Shown: positions 27,359 to 38,258, counted from the first letter of the stretch. The stretch is 45,791 nucleotides of DNA from Balneolaceae bacterium (GCA_007131725.1 SLPZ01000103.1:1-45791); one strand, 5' to 3'. The notes: generated by a model not told the origin, from the sequence alone. Numbers and translations: made by a program.

Positions 27359-29650
27359 CTACCATCCGATTCTTTCCCGCCTCGAATCCTGTTCATCTCT
27401 TGAAGGCGGCTCGGGCATTACAAAACCCGGTGGCGGTTCAAAAGCATCGTATGCCCAGGGTGCTTCGGAATCGTCTGTAACTCTGGTAATAAACTCTCCG
27501 ACAATCGGCAGCGCTGTTCTGGCTCCCTGTCCGATGCTGCTTGGCCGGTTGGTCGGGAAGCGAATTCTACGGTCTTCGCCGCCAACCCAGGAACCCATTA
27601 CAATGTGCGGCATCATAGCAACAAACCAGTTATCAGCACTGTTTTGTGTGGTTCCGGTTTTGCCGGCAATATCCTGCTGCACGTTGTATACATTTCTGAG
27701 GCGCACTCCGGTTCCGTGGTATCCGTCACCACCACGAATAACCCCGCGCATCATATCAATCATCATATAGGCGGTTTCGGGGCTGATGGCTTCCTGGCTG
27801 TAGTCGGGATAATATTCAACCAAAATATTTCCTTCTTTATCTTCGATCCGGGTAATGGCCATAGGATTAATGTGCACACCCTGATTTGCAAAGGTTGTGT
27901 AGGCGCTTACCAGTTCGAGTAAACTTGCCTCGGCTGTTCCCAGGGCGATGGAAGGAAAGACTCCTGCCCGGCTCATATCAATGCCAAGATTAGCTGCCAT
28001 ATCGCGTATCATGCGGGCGGCGGGTTGAAGGTCGGCTGCGCGGTTGGTTCCAGGTGCACCGGCAATTTCAGGCAGCAATCGAACCGTTACATTATTCAGG
28101 CTTCTTGCCAGACCCTGGCGCAACGGCACCATTTCCGGCCCGCTTGGCAGTGAGGGGTCTTTGGGATTCCACATTCTGCCTGTAGGCTCAATAAAACTGA
28201 CAGGATACTTGCTGAATGTGTGATATGGCATGTATCCGTTATCGATTGCCACGGCATAAACAAACGGTTTGAATGTGGAGCCGGTCTGCCTGCGGGATTG
28301 ATGAACATGATCAAACTGCTGGGTTCCGTAGTCGGTTCCTCCAACCCACGCCAGGATGTGTCCGTTACTGGGATCGATAGCTGTAAAGCTGCCCTGCAGC
28401 TTCGTGCGGGCACGCTTTACAGAATCAACAAAAGCTTCGTTTGACAGCAGATGATCAAAAACTACCGATTCCTGGTTGGTTTCTAACTTGGCAAAGCCGT
28501 TTCTGTATTCATCCGTTTCCCTGATAAAACTTCTGAGAAAGCCGGGGTATTCCTGCCAGAGCAGATCCATATAATCGCCGCCGGGGGAAGTCCACTCGCG
28601 TTCAAATATTGGCTGAAACTCCCTGATTTTTTCCTGAACTGCACGTTCGGCATGCCGCTGTAAACGCGAGTCGATGGTGGTATAAATCACAAGCCCGTCT
28701 GAGTAGAGGTCAAAACCGTTTTCTTCAACCCAGTCTTTTACCTGCTGGCGGACGTATTCACCAAAATAACGGCTTTCACGGCCGGTACGAGATGGGGGAT
28801 GGTAATCAAGTACAATTTCTTCGATTCTAAGGTTCTGAAAAATTTCGTTGCTGATAAACCCTCTCAGCATCATTTGCTGAAGCACCACATTTCTGCGAAG
28901 CATGGAGCGTTCTGGGAAAAAGCGCGGATTGTAAGCATAAACGGCACGGAGCTGTCCGATAAGTGTAGCTGCTTCGCTGATGGTGATATCGCTTGCAGGT
29001 TTACCAAAATGAGTTCTCGATGCAGACTCAATCCCGAATGCGCTGTTACTGAATTCCACCGTATTCAGATACATTTCGATAATTTCTCTCTTGGTGTAAT
29101 TATTTTCGATCTGCACGGCGGTTATCATTTCACGCAGCTTTCGGGTAACAGATACTTCAAACCCGATTTTTCTGTAGAGATTTCTGGCAAGCTGCTGGCT
29201 GATAGTAGACCCGCCCTGGAATCGCTGGCGTACCCAGTAATAGGGCAGCCTCATCAAGCTCTGGGAATCGATTCCCCAGTGGTTGAAAAAGCGGTGGTCT
29301 TCGGTTGCAATCAGTGCATTTATGATGTTGGGAGAAATCTCATCAATCGAAACATAGGTTCGGTTTTCGATATAATAACGATCCAGAACAACACCATCGC
29401 GGCTGCGCACCTCTGAGGCTATGGCTGTACGTGGATTCTCAAGCTCCTGTATGGATGGCAGGCCCTGGAACAGATAATAAACATAGCCGGCCATTGCCCC
29501 TGAAGCAATTAAGAGCACAGCAATTGAGATAATCCAGAATTTTTTTCTGAAAGAAGTTTTCTTCTTTTTGCGTTCGGCTGCAATTTTTTTTCGGTATTCC
29601 GGATCGCTGAAATACCGGTTCATATCTACGTTTTTATCGTTGTTTTTCAT
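27359..29650 (-). CDS. penicillin-binding protein 1A-type bifunctional transglycosylase/transpeptidase
   Basis: ATEDHRFFNHWGID, RFQGGSTISQQLARNLY, RQTGSTFKPFVYAVA (SxxK), AGKTGTTQNSADNWF. Confidence 0.97.
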   Translation of the reverse strand: MKNNDKNVDMNRYFSDPEYRKKIAAERKKKKTSFRKKFWIISIAVLLIASGAMAGYVYYLFQGLPSIQELENPRTAIASEVRSRDGVVLDRYYIENRTYVSIDEISPNIINALIATEDHRFFNHWGIDSQSLMRLPYYWVRQRFQGGSTISQQLARNLYRKIGFEVSVTRKLREMITAVQIENNYTKREIIEMYLNTVEFSNSAFGIESASRTHFGKPASDITISEAATLIGQLRAVYAYNPRFFPERSMLRRNVVLQQMMLRGFISNEIFQNLRIEEIVLDYHPPSRTGRESRYFGEYVRQQVKDWVEENGFDLYSDGLVIYTTIDSRLQRHAERAVQEKIREFQPIFEREWTSPGGDYMDLLWQEYPGFLRSFIRETDEYRNGFAKLETNQESVVFDHLLSNEAFVDSVKRARTKLQGSFTAIDPSNGHILAWVGGTDYGTQQFDHVHQSRRQTGSTFKPFVYAVAIDNGYMPYHTFSKYPVSFIEPTGRMWNPKDPSLPSGPEMVPLRQGLARSLNNVTVRLLPEIAGAPGTNRAADLQPAARMIRDMAANLGIDMSRAGVFPSIALGTAEASLLELVSAYTTFANQGVHINPMAITRIEDKEGNILVEYYPDYSQEAISPETAYMMIDMMRGVIRGGDGYHGTGVRLRNVYNVQQDIAGKTGTTQNSADNWFVAMMPHIVMGSWVGGEDRRIRFPTNRPSSIGQGARTALPIVGEFITRVTDDSEAPWAYDAFEPPPGFVMPEPPSRDEQDSRRERIGW

Positions 29651-30420
29651 TGCAACGCAATATTTTTACTGTTTTCATCAAATGGTTGGAATGCATTGTC
29701 TGTAGAATTCCATACAACGAGTTCAAACCGGTTGTTGTTGTATAGAGCCATCGTCTTGTATGCGAAATAGGCACCTGTATTTATATAGCTCCCATTCGAA
29801 AAAGTTTCGACCCTGGGAACATGATCGTGGCCGGATATAATATAATCATAAGATTGCTTTTTTAGCATATCTTTTGCCCACTCGCTAATACGATGAGGCC
29901 TCTGTTTATCCTCATTGCGGGTGAGTTCCGAAAAAGACTTCATCAAATGGTTTCCGGTTTCGCCTGAAAAAATTGTCTGGTATACAATAATTAACGTTTT
30001 ATTACGCAAGATATGGTTTAACAGTGGCCGCGGGAAATTAAAGCGTTTATCTGCAAGCCCGTCTCCGTGAAAGAGAAACAGAGAGTGGCCGCCGATGTTC
30101 ATTTCGAGATATTCTTGCTCGACTGAAAATCCAAGTTTTTCAAGGTGTCCAAAGGTCCAGCAATCGTGGTTGCCGGTAATGAATGTGGAGTTGCCACAGG
30201 TTTTGTTGTATTGCTGGAATTGCTCAAGCAGTTCGCGTCCGAGGGGAGGGGTGTAGTCCGGAAATTCCATCCAGTAATCAAAAAGATCGCCAAGCACGTG
30301 GATTCGAATGTTGTGTTCGGTGCAGTAACGAATCAGCGAGATGAGCTCCTGTTCCAGCCTGTGGTTTTCATCATTGCTGAAAGCTCCAAGATGTACATCA
30401 GAGAGAAAAAGGTGCTGCAT
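29647..30420 (-). CDS. UDP-2,3-diacylglucosamine diphosphatase-like metallophosphoesterase (LpxH type)
   Basis: LSDVHLGAF, VLGDLFDYWMEFP, FITGNHDCWTFG, LFHGDGLAD, IISGHDHVPR. 4-nt ATGA overlap with the PBP gene. Confidence 0.85.
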   Translation of the reverse strand: MQHLFLSDVHLGAFSNDENHRLEQELISLIRYCTEHNIRIHVLGDLFDYWMEFPDYTPPLGRELLEQFQQYNKTCGNSTFITGNHDCWTFGHLEKLGFSVEQEYLEMNIGGHSLFLFHGDGLADKRFNFPRPLLNHILRNKTLIIVYQTIFSGETGNHLMKSFSELTRNEDKQRPHRISEWAKDMLKKQSYDYIISGHDHVPRVETFSNGSYINTGAYFAYKTMALYNNNRFELVVWNSTDNAFQPFDENSKNIALQ

Positions 30421-30431
30421 GTACCGGGATA

Positions 30432-31448
30432 CTATTTTTTACGTGTGATGATAAATTCAACCAATGCTTCAAAATCATCATAACCGTTTATAACAGGGAG
30501 ATTTTTGAGTTTTTGGAGAGCCGATTCCGAGTAGCTGATCATTTTTTCCTCAGCCAGTGCAAGTCCGTTGTGTTTGTGGACAAAAGCCACAATGCGGTCG
30601 ATCTCTTTTTGAGATTTTTTTCGTTTTCTCATCAGCCTTCGCACATTCAATCTTTCTGCGGCAGAGGCTTGTTCCAGCGCGTAAATAAGCGGCAGTGTTA
30701 CTTTTCTTTCTTTGATATCGTTTCTTTTTGGCTTCCCGATATCGTCAATACCATAGTCAAACAGATCGTCTTTTATCTGGAAGGCAATCCCGATATTTAG
30801 CCCGATCTGTTTCATTGAACTCAAGATTTCTTCATTATCGGTGGCTGCAATGGCGCCGCACTGACAACAAGCCGAAATCAGGCTGGCTGTTTTTTCCGAA
30901 ATAATCTGGAAATAGCGCTCTTCGGTCATGTTAAAAAGATTCGATGTTTTGAGCTGGCGGAGTTCACCTTCGCTCATCAGGCGAACGGCATCAGAGAGCA
31001 CATGTAACAATTGATACTCTTTGTGGTCCAGCGCGATAAGCAGGCCTTTTGAGAGCAGAAAATCACCCAAAAGCACACCCGCTTTGTTGCGCCAGATTTT
31101 ATTGATGCTCAGAAATGCTCTTCTTTTATCGGCTTCATCAACTACATCATCGTGGATGAGGGTGGCGGTATGAAGCAGTTCGATCATGGTGGCTGCCACA
31201 TAGCTGCGCTGGTTCACTTCGCCGAACATTCTTGCCGTCATAAACACCAGAGTGGGGCGTATTTCCTTGCCCTTTTGCCTTAGAAGGTACCTGATGATTT
31301 GATCGAGCAGAAATACATCACTGCTGATTTCCTTGCGAAAAAAACTTCGAAATGTCTCCAGATTTTCCTTCACGGGTTTGGTGACATCCTGCAAAGAGTT
31401 GTTTTGACGCGAAATTTCTATGTTATTGAGCAGTGCCTGTTCAGCCAT
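30432..31448 (-). CDS. polyprenyl synthetase family protein (octaprenyl-diphosphate synthase-like)
   Basis: GKEIRPTLVFM, ELLHTATLIHDDVVDEADKRR (DDxxD), GIAFQIKDDLFDY. Confidence 0.93.
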   Translation of the reverse strand: MAEQALLNNIEISRQNNSLQDVTKPVKENLETFRSFFRKEISSDVFLLDQIIRYLLRQKGKEIRPTLVFMTARMFGEVNQRSYVAATMIELLHTATLIHDDVVDEADKRRAFLSINKIWRNKAGVLLGDFLLSKGLLIALDHKEYQLLHVLSDAVRLMSEGELRQLKTSNLFNMTEERYFQIISEKTASLISACCQCGAIAATDNEEILSSMKQIGLNIGIAFQIKDDLFDYGIDDIGKPKRNDIKERKVTLPLIYALEQASAAERLNVRRLMRKRKKSQKEIDRIVAFVHKHNGLALAEEKMISYSESALQKLKNLPVINGYDDFEALVEFIITRKK

Positions 31449-31698
31449 TAAAAATTTATTATTCAGTTAATTTGCACATTGAAAATACAAATAATGCGAC
31501 TAAATAGTTGCGCAATGCTCACGGGCTGTTTAGTTTTCTCCGACCTGAAAAAATCCGGACATGAATCCAAAATTGTCACGAATAAGTTTATAATAATTTT
31601 TCATATTACTGCGGTATCTCTTTTATATTAATTGAGCAGAATATACAGGCGTTGAAGGAAGGGCTAAAACTAACCAAACTCATAAAAATTATTTCGGA

Positions 31699-32667
31699 AT
31701 GAAAAAGATCGCAGTTCTAACAAGCGGAGGAGACGCACCGGGGATGAACGCTGCTGTGAGAGCGGTTGTGCGTTCATCAGAATACTTCGGTTATGAAGTT
31801 TTAGGTGTAAACTTTGGTTACAGGGGGTTGATTGAAGCCGACTTTAAGCAAATGGAACATCTTGATGTTTCCGGCATTATCCAGCGCGGAGGCACCATCC
31901 TGAAATCGGCCCGGTCAGAAAAATTTCGAGAAGCTGAAGGGCGTGCAATTGCTGCCGCTAATCTGAAAAAAGAAGGTGTGGATGCCCTGGTAGCGATCGG
32001 CGGAGATGGTACATTCCGAGGTGGAACTATGCTGAGCAAGGAGCACGGAATTAACGTTGTGGGTGTGCCCGGCACTATTGATAATGACCTGATCGGAACC
32101 GACGAAACCATCGGATATGATACTGCTCTGAATACTGCCATGCAGGCCATTGACAAGATCCGCGACACAGCCGATGCACACGAACGGTTATTTTTGGTGG
32201 AAGTGATGGGCAGGGATGCCGGCTTTATTGCGCTCGAAACAGGAATTGCCTGTGGTGCGGAACTGATAATTTTGCCCGAAGCAATAGAAAAAATTGAAGA
32301 TATTAAAGAATCACTTAAAGATATTCTGAAAGAAAAAAGCAGAAGCACACTTGTGGTGGTTTCTGAGGGTGATGAATCCGGTGGTGCCATAAAACTCAGT
32401 AAAAAACTGGAAAAGGATTTCAGTAAATATGATATGAGAGTTGGCATTTTGGGACACATTCAGCGCGGTGGCAGTCCGACAGCTCACGACCGGGTACTGG
32501 CAAGTCGCCTCGGGTACGAAGCTGTTCATGCCATTCATAAAGGGTTGAGCGAGGTGATGGTGGGAGTTATCAATCATGAAGTGAAGATTACACCCATTGC
32601 CGAAACTTTCGGGAAGATGAAAAAAATTAACATGGAACTATATGAACTTGCAAAAATTTTGAGATAA
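31699..32667 (+). CDS. pfkA: 6-phosphofructokinase, probably ATP-dependent
   Basis: LTSGGDAPGMNAAVRAVVR, AIGGDGTFRGG (GGDG rather than GGDD), VPGTIDNDLIGTDETIGYDTA (PGTIDND rather than PKTIDND). Confidence 0.97.
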   Translation: MKKIAVLTSGGDAPGMNAAVRAVVRSSEYFGYEVLGVNFGYRGLIEADFKQMEHLDVSGIIQRGGTILKSARSEKFREAEGRAIAAANLKKEGVDALVAIGGDGTFRGGTMLSKEHGINVVGVPGTIDNDLIGTDETIGYDTALNTAMQAIDKIRDTADAHERLFLVEVMGRDAGFIALETGIACGAELIILPEAIEKIEDIKESLKDILKEKSRSTLVVVSEGDESGGAIKLSKKLEKDFSKYDMRVGILGHIQRGGSPTAHDRVLASRLGYEAVHAIHKGLSEVMVGVINHEVKITPIAETFGKMKKINMELYELAKILR

Positions 32668-32669
32668 GT

Positions 32670-33962
32670 ATGATTAAAACAGATGTACAACACGTTAAAA
32701 ATTTCATTGACGACAAAGAGTTTAAGAGTGCGTTGCAGAATGCAGAAAATGCGTATCAACAAGTAGTGGATGGCACCGGGCCCGGCAGCGAATGGCTGGG
32801 CTGGAGACGAATTCTGGCCAGCCCGAATGATGCCGAACTCGAAGAAATTTCACGCTACGCAAATAAAATCAGGGAAGATGCCGACCTGTTTATAGTTTGC
32901 GGAATTGGCGGTTCTTACACCGGGGCGATGGCAGTGATTAAAGCTCTGAACCCGGTTTTTAAAAATAAAGGCCCTGAGATATTATATGCAGGCCATCATA
33001 TGAGCAGCAAATACCTGTCGGAACTTATCGAATATTTGAACGAGCCTAAAGCAAACGGAGAGAAAAAAAGTGTTTATCTGAATGTGATTTCAAAATCGGG
33101 TTCTACCCTCGAAACGGCCCTGGCTTTTCGCATGCTTAGAAGCTGGATTCATGATAACTATGATGATGCAAAAGAGCGAATCATTGCAACAACCGGACCT
33201 GAAGGCGGAGTGCTCAACAAAATTATCAAAGAAGAGGGGTATAAAAAATACATCATCCCCGACGATGTGGGCGGACGGTTTTCTGTACTCACTCCTGTAG
33301 GGCTGCTTCCGATTGCCGTTGCGGGCATTGATATCCAGACTCTATTTTATGGAGCGGTTTCTGTATTTGAAAAAGAGAAAACAGATCGGTCGGATGTTCT
33401 TGAATATGCTGCGGCAAGGTGTGTTCTGCACAATAATGATTTTGCTGTGGATGTGATCGGAACTTTTGATCCGGAACTGAACGGATTTATTGCGTGGATT
33501 CAGCAGTTAATCGGTGAGAGTGAAGGAAAAGAAGGGAAAGGTTTATATCCTGCAATGGCCGGTTACTCGACTGATCTGCACAGTGTGGGCCAGTTAGTAC
33601 AGGAAGGGCGAAGGAATATCGTTGAAACTCTGCTTGTGGTAGACAAGCCGTTTTCTTCCCTTAAAGTGAACGAAGGGGATGAGCGTGATACCGATCAGCT
33701 CAATTATCTTGCCGGAAAATCATTTCACGAGATCAACCGAAGTGCGCTGGAAGGAACCATTCAGGCTCATACCGAAGGCGGAGTTCCGGTTATAAAAATT
33801 GTGCTGGATAAATTAAATACCCAGCAATTGGGAGAACTCATTTATTTCTATGAACTTTTTACCGCTGTGTATGTTTATATGCTTGAAGTGAATCCGTTTA
33901 ACCAGCCGGGTGTGGAAAGCTACAAAAAAGAAATGTACCGTCTGTTAGGCAAAAACAGTTAA
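32670..33962 (+). CDS. pgi: glucose-6-phosphate isomerase
   Basis: VCGIGGSYTGAMAVIKAL, VISKSGSTLETALAFR, DDVGGRFSVLTPVGLLPIAVAG, NPFNQPGVESYKK. Confidence 0.97.
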   Translation: MIKTDVQHVKNFIDDKEFKSALQNAENAYQQVVDGTGPGSEWLGWRRILASPNDAELEEISRYANKIREDADLFIVCGIGGSYTGAMAVIKALNPVFKNKGPEILYAGHHMSSKYLSELIEYLNEPKANGEKKSVYLNVISKSGSTLETALAFRMLRSWIHDNYDDAKERIIATTGPEGGVLNKIIKEEGYKKYIIPDDVGGRFSVLTPVGLLPIAVAGIDIQTLFYGAVSVFEKEKTDRSDVLEYAAARCVLHNNDFAVDVIGTFDPELNGFIAWIQQLIGESEGKEGKGLYPAMAGYSTDLHSVGQLVQEGRRNIVETLLVVDKPFSSLKVNEGDERDTDQLNYLAGKSFHEINRSALEGTIQAHTEGGVPVIKIVLDKLNTQQLGELIYFYELFTAVYVYMLEVNPFNQPGVESYKKEMYRLLGKNS

Positions 33963-33963
33963 C

Positions 33964-34599
33964 ATGGCTGGAAGTAAACAAAAAAAATACATAGCCATTG
34001 CGGGAAACATTGGTGCGGGGAAGTCTTCACTAACTTCGCTGCTTGGGAAAAGCTTCGGCTGGAAAACCTATTTCGAATCTGTTGATGACAACCCGTACCT
34101 GTCGGATTTTTATGAAGATATGAGGAGGTGGAGTTTTAATCTTCAGATCTACTTTTTATCAAGCAGGTTTCGCCATCAAAAAACGCTTATGGAAGCAGAA
34201 TTCAGCCTGATCCAGGACAGAACCATTTATGAAGATGTCGAAATTTTCGCAAAAAACCTGCATGAGATGGGGCTGATGAGCGACCGTGATTATAAAAATT
34301 ACTGTGCACTTTTCAACGAAATGGTCACATACCTGAAAGCGCCCGACCTGCTGATTTACCTTAGGGCAGAGGTGCCTACACTTGTAAGGCAGATTCAGCA
34401 GCGCGGACGTGATTATGAGAACACCATCCGCATCGAATACCTTGAACGCCTGAACACCCTTTACGAAGACTGGATTAGCAGGTATGAAAACGAAAAGTTG
34501 ATTATTGATACGGATGATCTCGATTTTGTGAACAATGAAGAAGACCTTGGAACAGTGATAACCCTTGTAGAACAAAGACTCTACGGATTGTTTAATTAA
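33964..34599 (+). CDS. deoxynucleoside kinase
   Basis: IAIAGNIGAGKSSLTSLLG, LIQDRTIYEDVEIFAKNL (DRS-like motif), RGRDYENTIRIEYLERLNTLYEDW. Confidence 0.95.
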   Translation: MAGSKQKKYIAIAGNIGAGKSSLTSLLGKSFGWKTYFESVDDNPYLSDFYEDMRRWSFNLQIYFLSSRFRHQKTLMEAEFSLIQDRTIYEDVEIFAKNLHEMGLMSDRDYKNYCALFNEMVTYLKAPDLLIYLRAEVPTLVRQIQQRGRDYENTIRIEYLERLNTLYEDWISRYENEKLIIDTDDLDFVNNEEDLGTVITLVEQRLYGLFN

Positions 34600-34631
34600 A
34601 TTGCATAAAAAAAGGCTTCTCCCTATATTTC

Positions 34632-35162
34632 ATGGCTATTGTGGAAATTTCTAAATTAAAATTCAATTTACAGGAACTTCCCGAAGGAAGCAGCAACAGA
34701 ACTGTTAACTTAGACGGTGAAGATCTTGAGCTGAAAGAAGATGAGGCAACTCTTCTGGAAGCTCAAATTGAGATCAGTTTTTATAAAACCGACCATTTTG
34801 TGGAAGTGAAATTTAATTTGGAAGCTGAAACAAGGTTGATATGTGATCGTTCTCTGAAACCATTTACTAAAAAATTGTCCGGCTCATATCATTTGCTGTT
34901 TGATCCCAATATAAGCGAACCATCCGAATCTGATAAAGGGGCGGTTCGCCAAATTCCTGTCCACGATTTAACTGTGGATATTGGTCCCGAAGTTCGGGAT
35001 ACAATTATGCTTGAGGTACCCATCCGGAAAATTCATCCGGATTTTTTTGATGCCGACGGCAACCTGAGAACTTTTGAAACAAAAAAATTTGGGCCTGATA
35101 GTGAGGACGATGATTCAATCGACCCAAGATGGGCAGAATTAAAAAAATTGAAGCAAAACTAA
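34632..35162 (+). CDS. YceD/DUF177 family protein
   Basis: Position immediately upstream of rpmF; RLICDRSLKPF... and C-terminal IDPRWAELKKLKQ typical of the family. Confidence 0.88.
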   Translation: MAIVEISKLKFNLQELPEGSSNRTVNLDGEDLELKEDEATLLEAQIEISFYKTDHFVEVKFNLEAETRLICDRSLKPFTKKLSGSYHLLFDPNISEPSESDKGAVRQIPVHDLTVDIGPEVRDTIMLEVPIRKIHPDFFDADGNLRTFETKKFGPDSEDDDSIDPRWAELKKLKQN

Positions 35163-35173
35163 ATTAAACATAA

Positions 35174-35353
35174 ATGGCACATCCAAAAAGAAAAACATCT
35201 AAAGCCCGGCGGGACAAAAGACGCTCTCATCACGCGATATCAGAGACACCTCTTGTTGAATGTCCCAATTGCGGAGCCTATCACCGATACCACCATGTTT
35301 GTATGGAGTGTGGGCATTACAGAGGGCGACAGGTGATAAATGTTTCCAAATAA
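35174..35353 (+). CDS. rpmF: 50S ribosomal protein L32
   Basis: Manual translation MAHPKRKTSKARRDKRRSHHAISETPLVECPNCGAYHRYHHVCMECGHYRGRQVINVSK*; absent from the ORF track because it is 59 aa. Confidence 0.97.
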   Translation: MAHPKRKTSKARRDKRRSHHAISETPLVECPNCGAYHRYHHVCMECGHYRGRQVINVSK

Positions 35354-35368
35354 TAAAATTTATAAATC

Positions 35369-36355
35369 ATGTTGATTGCTGTTGATGCGGTTGGGGGGGA
35401 CCACTATCCGGAACGACCGGTTCAGGGTGCCGTAAATGCTGCAAATGAATTTGATAACATAGAGATTTTGCTGGTTGGGCCTGAAGACCTGATCAAAAAA
35501 GAACTGGATCAACTCGAATACAGCTCAAATAAAATCAACATTTTGCATGCGCCTGAAATTATTGGGATGCAAGATTCTGCCGCATCGGCAGTTAAGCAAA
35601 AGCGAAATTCTTCGATTACCAGGGGTATTTCTGCTCACAAACAGGGAGAATGTGCGGCATTTGTGAGTGCTGGAAACACAGGCGCCCTGCTTGCTGCCTC
35701 AATGTTTCTGCTTGGAAAGCTGGATGGAGTTATAAGGCCAACCATTGCAGCCACATATCCCACTTTAAAAGGAATTAGTCTGCTTGTTGATGCCGGTGCA
35801 AACCTGGAGCTAAAACCTGAAATGTATCTTCAGTTTGCCAAAATGTGCAAGATTTTTTCCAGCGAGATTATGAATGTAGAAAATCCAACGGTGGGATTAC
35901 TCAATGTTGGTGAGGAGCCTGAAAAAGGAACCGATCTTCATAAAGAAGTTCACAAGCTGCTGTCCGATTTTCCGGGATTCCAGGGGAATATTGAAGGAAA
36001 AGATATCCTTTATGGGAAAACCGATATTTATCTTTCTGATGGATTTACCGGTAATGTTCTCTTAAAATTTGGTGAATCCATTCCAGATATTCTCTTTCAA
36101 ATGCTATCAAAAACCATGCAGGAGAAAGGGGCAGATCAGGAGACCCGACAAACAGTATTGGGTATGATTAATGACACTATGCATGCATTTAATTATGAGC
36201 ATGTTGGCGGAATTCCATTCTTAGGAGTAAACGGCATGAGCCTTGTAGGACATGGTGGCAGCTCTGTTGAAGCCATCAAAAACATGATATTAAACGCTGC
36301 AAAATGTGTGGAAAATCAGGTGAATCACAAAATTGTGAATTCACTAAACAACTAA
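35369..36355 (+). CDS. plsX: phosphate acyltransferase PlsX
   Basis: IAVDAVGGDHYPE, AAFVSAGNTGALLAASMFLLGKLDGVIRPTIA, LSDGFTGNVLLKFGES. Confidence 0.97.
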   Translation: MLIAVDAVGGDHYPERPVQGAVNAANEFDNIEILLVGPEDLIKKELDQLEYSSNKINILHAPEIIGMQDSAASAVKQKRNSSITRGISAHKQGECAAFVSAGNTGALLAASMFLLGKLDGVIRPTIAATYPTLKGISLLVDAGANLELKPEMYLQFAKMCKIFSSEIMNVENPTVGLLNVGEEPEKGTDLHKEVHKLLSDFPGFQGNIEGKDILYGKTDIYLSDGFTGNVLLKFGESIPDILFQMLSKTMQEKGADQETRQTVLGMINDTMHAFNYEHVGGIPFLGVNGMSLVGHGGSSVEAIKNMILNAAKCVENQVNHKIVNSLNN

Positions 36356-36371
36356 CCTTCAACAACATAGA

Positions 36372-37367
36372 ATGAGTATTAAAAGAGCCAAAATAACAGG
36401 CATAGGTCACTATCTACCGGACTATGTGCTCGATAACGCCGAGTTGGAAACAATGGTTGACACGAACGATGAATGGATTCGGACGCGAACCGGCATTTCT
36501 GAACGCCGAATTTTAAAAGATCCGGATAAAGCTACTTCGTTTATGGCGGCTGAAGCAGCCAAAGAAGCACTTGCAGATGCCGGTGTTGATGCCGAAGAAA
36601 TTGATGCAATAATTGTTGCAACCGTTACACCCGACTATTTTTTCCCGGCATCGGCTGCACTTGTGCAAAAGAAAATTGGCGCTAAAAATGCTTTCGGATA
36701 CGATTTATCCGCCGCCTGCTCAGGCTTTGTATTTGCACTGTCAGAAGCGGCTATGATGATCGAATCGGGGCGGTTGAAAAAAATACTGGTCATTGGCGCC
36801 GATAAAATGAGTTCGATTGTTGATTTTACCGATCGTGCCACATGCATCCTTTTTGGAGATGCAGCCGGAGCTGTTGTTCTCGAAGAAACCGAAGAAACTG
36901 ATGAAGGCGGAATCATCGACTTTGTGCAGCATACCGAAGGTGATGATGATTGCAGTCTCAGCCAGCCGGCGGGTGGAAGCCTGAATCCGGCATCGGTTGA
37001 GACGGTTGAATCAAAAATGCACTTTATCCAACAGGATGGACGTGTAGTATTTAAAAAAGCCACTGAGGGTATGGCGGATGTTTCTCTTGAAATTATGGAG
37101 AAAAACAACCTTACCAGCGAGGATGTCGCCTGGCTGGTACCGCATCAGGCAAATCTGAGGATTATTCAGGCAACTGCACGAAGAATGGGGCTTACCGAAG
37201 AAAAAGTGATGATCAACATTCAAAAATACGGAAATACCACGGCGGCAACCATCCCACTCTGTTTATACGACTGGAAAGACCAGCTTAAAGATGGCGACAA
37301 TCTAATTTTGTCGGCATATGGGGGCGGATTTACATGGGGAGCAATATATTTAAAATGGAGTAAATAG
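36372..37367 (+). CDS. fabH: beta-ketoacyl-ACP synthase III
   Basis: NDEWIRTRTGISERRI, FGYDLSAACSGFVFAL, VPHQANLRI, KYGNTTAATIPL. Confidence 0.98.
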   Translation: MSIKRAKITGIGHYLPDYVLDNAELETMVDTNDEWIRTRTGISERRILKDPDKATSFMAAEAAKEALADAGVDAEEIDAIIVATVTPDYFFPASAALVQKKIGAKNAFGYDLSAACSGFVFALSEAAMMIESGRLKKILVIGADKMSSIVDFTDRATCILFGDAAGAVVLEETEETDEGGIIDFVQHTEGDDDCSLSQPAGGSLNPASVETVESKMHFIQQDGRVVFKKATEGMADVSLEIMEKNNLTSEDVAWLVPHQANLRIIQATARRMGLTEEKVMINIQKYGNTTAATIPLCLYDWKDQLKDGDNLILSAYGGGFTWGAIYLKWSK

Positions 37368-38252
37368 ATGAATGCCATTCTGTTTCCGGGGCAAGGGTCG
37401 CAAAAAGTAGGAATGGGTAAATCTCATTTTGATGACAATAATTCTTTCAATAATTTGGTTTTGAAAGCTGATGAATTATTGGGTTACCCGATAAGCGGCA
37501 TTATGTTTGAAGGCCCGGAAGAAACGCTGACACAAACTCAATACACGCAGCCGGCCATATTCATACATTCTGTGGCATTATTCCAGACTTTATCCGAAAA
37601 GCCAGATATGGTGGCTGGACACAGTCTCGGAGAATTTTCTGCATTGCAGGTTTCAGGGGTGTTGAGCTTTAAAACCGCACTTGAACTGGTGGCACTACGC
37701 GGCAAACTGATGCAGGAAGCCGGTAGTATTCATCCCGGTACCATGGCAGCCATAATCGGGATGGAAGATGAAGTTGTGGATGAAATTTGCAGACAGGCAA
37801 CGGACGAAATTCAAAAGCCGGTGGTGCCTGCAAATTACAACTGTCCTGGCCAGTTAGTTATTTCGGGTGATATGGACGCCGTGAAAAAAGCAGTTGAACT
37901 TGCCAAAGAAAAAGGATGCAGGCTCGCAAAAATTCTGCCGGTAAGCGGCGCGTTTCATTCACCACTGATGAAACCGGCCTACGATGCTTTTCAAGAAAAA
38001 TTGGAACAGATAGAATTTTCTGAACCATCCTGCCCCGTTTACAGCAACTATACAGCCAGGCCATCTACAAATCCTGCCGAAATTAAAGAGAATTTGCTGA
38101 ATCAGTTGGTAAATCCTGTTAAATGGACTCAAACGTTAAAAAATATGGAAAAAAACGGGGCAAACCATTTTATTGAAGTAGGGCCCGGCAATGTTCTGCA
38201 GGGCCTGGTGAAACGTACGCTGAAAAATGTTAACATAGACGGATACGAATAA
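37368..38252 (+). CDS. fabD: malonyl-CoA:ACP transacylase
   Basis: LFPGQGSQKVGMG, MVAGHSLGEFSAL, VSGAFHSPLM, FIEVGPGNVLQGL. Confidence 0.98.
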   Translation: MNAILFPGQGSQKVGMGKSHFDDNNSFNNLVLKADELLGYPISGIMFEGPEETLTQTQYTQPAIFIHSVALFQTLSEKPDMVAGHSLGEFSALQVSGVLSFKTALELVALRGKLMQEAGSIHPGTMAAIIGMEDEVVDEICRQATDEIQKPVVPANYNCPGQLVISGDMDAVKKAVELAKEKGCRLAKILPVSGAFHSPLMKPAYDAFQEKLEQIEFSEPSCPVYSNYTARPSTNPAEIKENLLNQLVNPVKWTQTLKNMEKNGANHFIEVGPGNVLQGLVKRTLKNVNIDGYE

Positions 38253-38258
38253 ATAATT

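Noticed and set aside
31699-32667. PPi-dependent phosphofructokinase
   Set aside because: Carries GGDG and PGTIDND, the ATP-type residues, rather than GGDD / PKTIDND.
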